From the NCBI GenBank assembly GCA_002110485.1, contig MOWL01000048.1, positions 248,001 to 312,000 of the forward strand: DNA of 64,000 nt, in the 5' to 3' direction. The translations under genes and the position numbers were made by a program. The DNA is from Emergomyces orientalis. Its lineage: Eukaryota > Ascomycota > Eurotiomycetes > Onygenales > Ajellomycetaceae. The notes beneath the pieces are model-generated. The model made no database searches. It had not been told where the DNA came from and saw only the letters and a list, made by a program, of their open reading frames with translations. This document shows, piece by piece, positions 58,587 through 64,000 of this stretch (positions within the stretch are counted from its first letter, which is position 1; each line of letters opens with the position of its first letter).

Positions 58587-59824
58587 ATGGATTCCACCTG
58601 GGGACCCCATCGTCCCTCGAGTGAACGGCTCCAATCCGGATCAGTGAACTTCTCGTCGCTGCACCCAAACTCAGAAATCTTCTGCAGTGGACGCACTCCT
58701 AGGTAAATGGCAGCTAGAATTCATAGTGTCACTATCGCGGGTTTCTGACCGAAAAGGCAGACCAAATGACGTTTTCATCGCTATCATGGGCGCCACAGGA
58801 TGCGGCAAGAGCTCCTTCATCTCTGCATGCTCTGGCCAACCCGTAAAAATTGGCCATGATTTGACTGCTTGTATGTTCAAATTGATAGGCTGGATGGCTC
58901 TCTACCTACCTCAGCAGATTCTAATCACAAGTAGGCACGTCTACCGTCAATGCCTACGCATATGAAATGATGCCTGACCGTACCGTTTATCTAATCGATA
59001 CCCCTGGATTCGATGATACCAACAGGAGCGACACGGTTGTTCTGCGCGAAATTGCTACTTGGCTCGGAGAGTCGTACAGAAACAAGATTCTACTCAACGG
59101 GATCATATACCTGCATCGCATCACTGATATCTGCATGCAAGGTTCAGCAAAGAGGAACTTAATGTTTTTTTAGCAGTTGTGCGGCCAGGACTCGCTCAAG
59201 AAAGTAATTCTCGCCACGACGATGTGGGACAAAATTTCAAGCGAAGAAGGACTTAGGCGAGAGAAAGAGCTTGTCGACACTCCGGAGTTCTGGGGTTGGA
59301 TGTTGGGGAAAGGTAGCTCCTGTCGCCGACATAACAACACGCAGGCTTCGGCGAGGGACATTGTTCAGCAGCTAGCAAGCCATAACACATTCATAACCAC
59401 GGACCTACAAAGGGAGTTGGTCGATGAGCGACGCACACTAGATCAGACATCAGCCGGCCAGGAGCTGCAACATGAACTTCTCAAGGCCAGGAATAGGTGG
59501 GACATGGAATGTCAAGAGCTTGAGGAGAATATAAAAGCTGCTATAAAAAACGTGACCGTGAAGCTGAGGCGATGCTTCGCGAGGAACGTGATAGGTACAC
59601 GAATATGATTAGGAAGTTGGAAAATGACACAGGAACCCTTCGTTCGACAATGGAGAATCTCATCGCTGAACGGGATGCACGCGTCGCCAAAATAGAAACA
59701 AGGCTGAAGAAATCTGATGAAAGGAAAGTGGCTTCAGGAAAAAAAGATCGAGTTGGAGCAGCGCCTTTCGGAGGCCTACTTGCCAATATTTATGCGACGT
59801 CACAGGACGAGGTATGAATATTAA
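58587..59824 (+). pseudogene. AIG1/septin-like P-loop GTPase, disrupted copy 2
   Basis: Exons 58587-58702, 58761-58870 and 58935 onward give a Ser-rich N terminus, then FIAIMGATGCGKSSFISACS (P-loop), IGHDLTACTSTVNAYAYEM and YLIDTPGFDDTN (switch II), then GIIYLHRITD. An in-frame TAG at 59171-59173 interrupts KRNLMFF-(stop)-QLCGQDSLKKVI. The frame resumes to ILATTMWDKI and a coiled coil. A one-base shift lies at the A6 run 59545-59550, after which REAEAMLREERDRYTNM is in the next frame. A compensating shift at the A7 run 59739-59745 restores IELEQRLSEAYLPIF to a TAA at 59822-59824. It is paralogous to and divergent from 56119-57601. A pseudogene is the simplest reading. Homopolymer sequencing errors or, for the first shift, programmed slippage remain alternatives. 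Confidence 0.8.
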
Positions 59825-61113
59825 TGAGGGGTGTTATTTTTAATTGGACACATAGTATGGCGTTGACAATGAAGAATATAGTCTCAATATAAATTTATAT
59901 AACATGATCGTCATATATGTCAAGGTAAAGAATGTGAACCACAATTATGAGAATGCCAAGCAACTTATTGGCCTCAGGCTCTGAGATGAATGATACTCTG
60001 TATTAAAAACGAAAATCCACCCTATAATTTCTTTCTCTGGACCGAACACTACAAAGAATAAATCTAGAGAACATACAAAATGGTAGGTCGACGACCTTTG
60101 GATATTCCCAAGAAAGCCTCCATTTCTCAGAATATAATTTTACTGAAGTACAAAAACACACTGATTAATCGCTAAAATCTCAGATGTTAACTTCGGTAGT
60201 CTGTCTGAAGCAAAAGTTCTCCGAATATGCTCGTTAAATGATCATTCGGATTCAATAAGCCTTTGCAGAAGTTTCAAGTCCGGTCGATGACAATGCCGGA
60301 TAGAATTTCTGACTTGAAGTTAACGCGAACGGGGTAGAAGGCATCAGGAGAATACCATGCAAGGTTCTCTTCTTCGACCTTCTCAGCAACGCTTAGGGTC
60401 TGGAACCCTGATACAGGAAACTGTCAGGGCGGTGAGGGCAGAAGGGGGAACAGACGCTTCGACTGCCGAAATAGACTGCACATGAATAAAATAGACAACG
60501 TCTATTCTGAGGAATGGCCCCAAAGTTGAGTTTTAAACCAAAGGAATCTGCCAGGATTTCAATACATTCAAGAAATATAACTTTGGTTAACTTGTAGCGT
60601 GGGCTCATTAGAAATATCCAGTTCGTTCTATCGGCGGCACCAATTGAACGCAGCCGAAGCGTGGCGAGAACTTTTCCAGGATATCCTCAATCCCTCAGTA
60701 CGCATCTGCCTCGTACTAGCCGAGCGCTTAGATTAGTAACTAAGCTGCCGCTGCCCCCAAGGTTTAACCTTGGTCCTAACAAATGGGTTGAAGAAGCCAT
60801 TGCATATCTGCTTTACTCGCCACTATCCTTAAGGATGTCCCTTCTGGCATGGCAAAAGCACTATATTAAAGACTATTTAGTCATTCTTTATAGATGTCGA
60901 ACTTCCATATCAAACAGCAAGAAATAAAAAGACAAATATTTGAAATTATCTCACTCAATGCACCAAACAGTGTCAGTTTCTACCCGTTTATGAGTCGTGG
61001 CTTTATCACTCTGCAAGAAATCATGATATCATCGCACCCGCCCCTTGCCCAAAAAACGAATAGAATTCCAGAAAAAACACAGCGAGGTAATTCACCCAGG
61101 AAAAAAGTACTTC
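59825..61113. other. Intergenic region
   Basis: 1.29 kb of mixed sequence after the second disrupted GTPase gene, leading into the GlnRS 3' end. Only short ORFs without domains. No gene called. Confidence 0.55.
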
Positions 61114-63447
61114 CTACTTCCCAGCATCATCTTTCAAAGCTACAATGCGGTTCAAAACAACCTTGTCTTCAGTACTATCACTATCAAACGCAAAATATGC
61201 AACCCGCATCCCCTGAAACCTGACTGTTTCGGGGTGAACAATTGATCCATTTGCACCAGACTTTCCTGCGCCACTAATGTCATACTCTTCCGACTCAGGT
61301 TTTTCCGGGTTAGATAGTTTTTCACCCTCTTTAGCAGGCCAAGGGGCGCGGCTCTTAATTTCGGGGAACCCGATGTCAACCATTGCATCGCGGTAGATTT
61401 CCATGGAATTTGAATTGATATCTGCTAGGAAGCCGTCTGGGTGGCTCTTAGGGTCTTCAGAGTTGAAAAGTCGATTGATAACGCGGACTTCGGCTTTAAT
61501 AGGGCTGGAATGTTCAGGCGACAGAGCAACCCAGTGGATGAATCTACGGATATTATTAGAATTATAATCAGATGTCAATCATGGTTCTTTTCTTCTTCTT
61601 CTCTTAAATATGTTGGGATGCTAGCCACACAAGCCATGCACAGCGTTTTCTGGAATACCAAGGGCTATGGACGGGGGACTCACGTCTTGGGTTTCTTAGG
61701 GGCGGATCCCTCTTCTGGTTTTTCATATTTTGCATGAACACAGGTTACTAAGCCCGTTTCTGAATCCTTCTCAAAAGACGTTGCCGTAATTGGGTAAGGA
61801 ACCTTCATAAGGCCGACAGTTTTCCCAGGCGCAAGTCGGAAATAGTCCGCCGAATCAACTTCCCTGAAATCACTTCTCTCGATATAAACTGTCCGGGTAA
61901 AGGGGACCTTGTGGACCTAATAGAATAACTATTGTTAAAAAATGAACTTGATCATACATGAAACACGTGGTTCATTTCCAAAAAGTCTACAGGAATTGGT
62001 GTCACATACTCCAAAAGTTGGATCTTTCGAATAAGGAAGCTCAACCATTTCAAGGTGATCTTCAGGGAGATCATCGATGATAACCTTAAGGGGTTCCATG
62101 ACGACCATCAATCGCGGAACTGTGGTCTCGAGATACCTTCTCACTGATTGCTCAAAGCGGTGTACTTGGATATTGGTCTTCGCTTTGGTAACTCCAAGTT
62201 CGTTTACGAAGGAGAGAATAGCTCCGGGAGGCACCCCTCGCCGACGGAGTCCGACAAGGGTGTACAGACGAGGGTCGTCGTATCCTCCGACGTGCCCTCC
62301 ATCGATGAGCTTCATAATGTCGCGTTTTGAAAGAATCGTTCCCGTAACATTTAGGCGGCCGTATCTGGAAATATAGTTAGAGGATTCGTGGCCAACCTCG
62401 AAGACGAAATGAGGAAACTGACTCTCGTTGCATTGGTTTGTATACTTCTAATTTGTCGCAGAGCCACTCATAAGATACCCGCGACAACTCGAATTCCGTA
62501 GTGCACAGGGAGTGCGTGACGCCCTCAAAGCTATCACAGAGGCAATGGGTAAAATCGTACGTAGGGTATATTCTCCATTTATCTCCAGTTCGGAAATGAT
62601 GCCTATCCTTCTCGTCGATGACACGATACGCAAAGAGGTCCCACATTTGGGGGTTGCCATTTTCGATATCCTGTTTCATGCGCAGTGCAGCTTCTCCTGG
62701 TGCATATTTACCATCCCTCATAGCTCTGAATTCCATAAGAGATTCCTCAATGGGACGGGTACGATGCGCGCATGCAAATCGAGGTTTCCCCTCCCCCTCT
62801 CCCCCACCCCGCTGAGCTTGGATTTCGGCCTCTTTGTCTCAATTAATATGAATGTGCTATCTACAAAATGGATTGTTAAATATTAATCACTTACTGTTAC
62901 AGTGACAAACATACGCGCCATCCCGTCTGATTAAGTCTTCCGCCAGTTCATAAAGACGATCAAAATTGTCACTGGAATATGTGACCTTGACTGGTGAAAA
63001 CCCCAACCACCTTACAATATCTTCAATGGCGATGAAGTATTTTTCCTCCTCACTCTTAGGGTTCGTATCATCAAATCGAAGATAGCAGTCTCCTCCGTGG
63101 AATCGCGCGAAACCAAAATTAATCGCAATCGCCTTGGAGTGACCGATGTGAAGGTAGCCGTTTGGTTCGGGGGGGAATCGGGTCACTACTTTTTTAACAT
63201 GCTCAGAACCGATTGGCCTTTCATTATAAACGTCGGCAAGGAAGCCGGTCTTGAACATTGAGTCTGGGTCTTCGGAGAAAGCTATAGCGGCGGATTTCTT
63301 TGCCTTTGGCGGGGTAGGGCCCTTGGGCGGCTTGGGAGCCTTTGGGGCTTTTTCTTTGCGCGGCTTTTGGGTATTTGCTGGCGCTTTGGTGCGATCGGGG
63401 AGATCGACTCGAGTCTCCATTGTTTCTGGCTTTTTATTATCGGCCAT
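61114..63447 (-). CDS. GLN4: Cytosolic glutaminyl-tRNA synthetase
   Basis: Five exons (62895-63447, 62423-62831, 62010-62364, 61684-61916, 61114-61543) give 659 aa. The enzyme charges tRNA-Gln with glutamine in the cytosol. It is a class I synthetase: [16 protein letters not shown] holds the HIGH motif (residues 100-103), and GTILSKRDI (about 329-336) is the KMSKS equivalent. [40 protein letters not shown] and [22 protein letters not shown] are GlnRS-specific active-site and tRNA-acceptor blocks. The C-terminal beta-barrel anticodon domain is complete, ending in DDAGK. The N terminus is a Lys/Pro/Ala-rich low-complexity arm (25-51). It lacks the long N-terminal GlnRS appendage of yeast and animals. 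All introns are short GT-AG. Confidence 0.95.
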
Positions 63448-64000
63448 GAAGGCTCCGCTCTTGACAACCTTTTAGTAGTATACCAGCGGGCAGTTAGCGA
63501 TGGGCAATTCTCACATTCGTTGTTCCAGTCTACTCGACCTAAGCAGCAGTATTTAAAGGCACAAAAGCAGTACTCATACCCTGTACTTGATATAACAAAT
63601 TAATTTGAGCACGGAGAGTGGAAATGTTGTAAACTAGGGTTCTCCAGTGGGGATGGATGGAGTTACTCAAGGAGGGACAGTTCAAGTAAAAATAGTGGGA
63701 TAACTAAAGGCGATCAGTCCCTTATCGATAAGAGATGACTCAGGCTTCAACTGGTGAGGTCACAGAATTGGTATAGAAAAAACACGAAATTTTTGCGGGA
63801 TAGTAGACGGAGGATGTATCTGCTAGTTTCATTCTACTAAATAAAGAATTCAATCCCGCTTTTATATGCAACATCGCCTGAGAAATAATAAATAATCGAG
63901 GTTTGATTTGATAGTGCAATGAAAGAGAATATCACGTGCCCGATGCGATATTTTTCGCCGGAAAAACTAACATCCCGGGTATAAATTCAAGCTCCCAAAA
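63448..64000. other. Upstream region of GlnRS
   Basis: 553 bp to the window end, holding the GlnRS promoter. AT-rich, with no other gene recognised. Confidence 0.5.

Noticed and set aside
56119..59824. RIP as the cause of the GTPase gene breaks
   Set aside because: The lesions are mostly single-base indels and one T-to-A-type nonsense change, not clustered C-to-T changes. Base composition is normal.
1..64000. tRNA genes, rRNA and CRISPR arrays
   Set aside because: A search by eye for B-box-like GGTTCGA contexts with paired arms, rRNA cores and regular spaced repeats found none. A covariance-model scan would be decisive.

Overview
This window comes from a filamentous ascomycete, and the best guess is a thermally dimorphic Onygenales species of the Histoplasma/Blastomyces/Emergomyces type. 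The genes have short 45-150 bp GT-AG introns, and the AT-rich repeat relics look degraded by repeat-induced point mutation (RIP). An intronless WOPR-domain gene at 33281-34786 strongly resembles RYP1, the master regulator of yeast-phase growth. I cannot resolve genus or species from the sequence alone. No tRNA, rRNA or CRISPR array was recognised. All exon boundaries were derived by hand from splice sites plus reading-frame and family continuity.

Layout. 1-3200: the last codons of a tail-anchored (R-SNARE-like) protein, a pyrimidine-rich spacer, and a decayed LINE ending in a (TAA)n tail. 3219-9081: a compact trio made of a Zn2Cys6 transcription factor (+), a DapA-family aldolase (-) and a Dal5-type MFS permease (+), probably a small catabolic unit. 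9082-11190: a mostly empty spacer with a possible Copia fragment. 11191-13048: an ALE1-type MBOAT lysophospholipid acyltransferase (-). 13049-33280: about 20 kb with no supportable gene, lying upstream of RYP1. 33281-34786: RYP1. 34787-40030: its 3' region, with a diverged 90-bp-spaced direct repeat, a poly-C tract, and a perfect 86-bp-arm hairpin element (MITE-like, TA target duplication).

40031-45209: a full-length PDR-type ABC transporter with eight exons. 46490-49164: TDP1, the DNA repair phosphodiesterase (-), with a GC-AG intron directly after its second catalytic HNK. 49848-51616: an FAD-dependent oxidoreductase (+). 51911-53125: a short-chain dehydrogenase (-). 53589-55491: VPS45 (-). 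56119-57601 (-) and 58587-59824 (+): two divergently arranged AIG1/septin-like P-loop GTPase paralogues, both broken by nonsense codons and frameshifts. 61114-63447: cytosolic glutaminyl-tRNA synthetase (-).

The housekeeping genes (ALE1, TDP1, VPS45, GlnRS) are intact. The lineage-specific interest lies in the very large non-coding region around RYP1, the aldolase-permease-regulator trio, the GTPase pair and the hairpin element.
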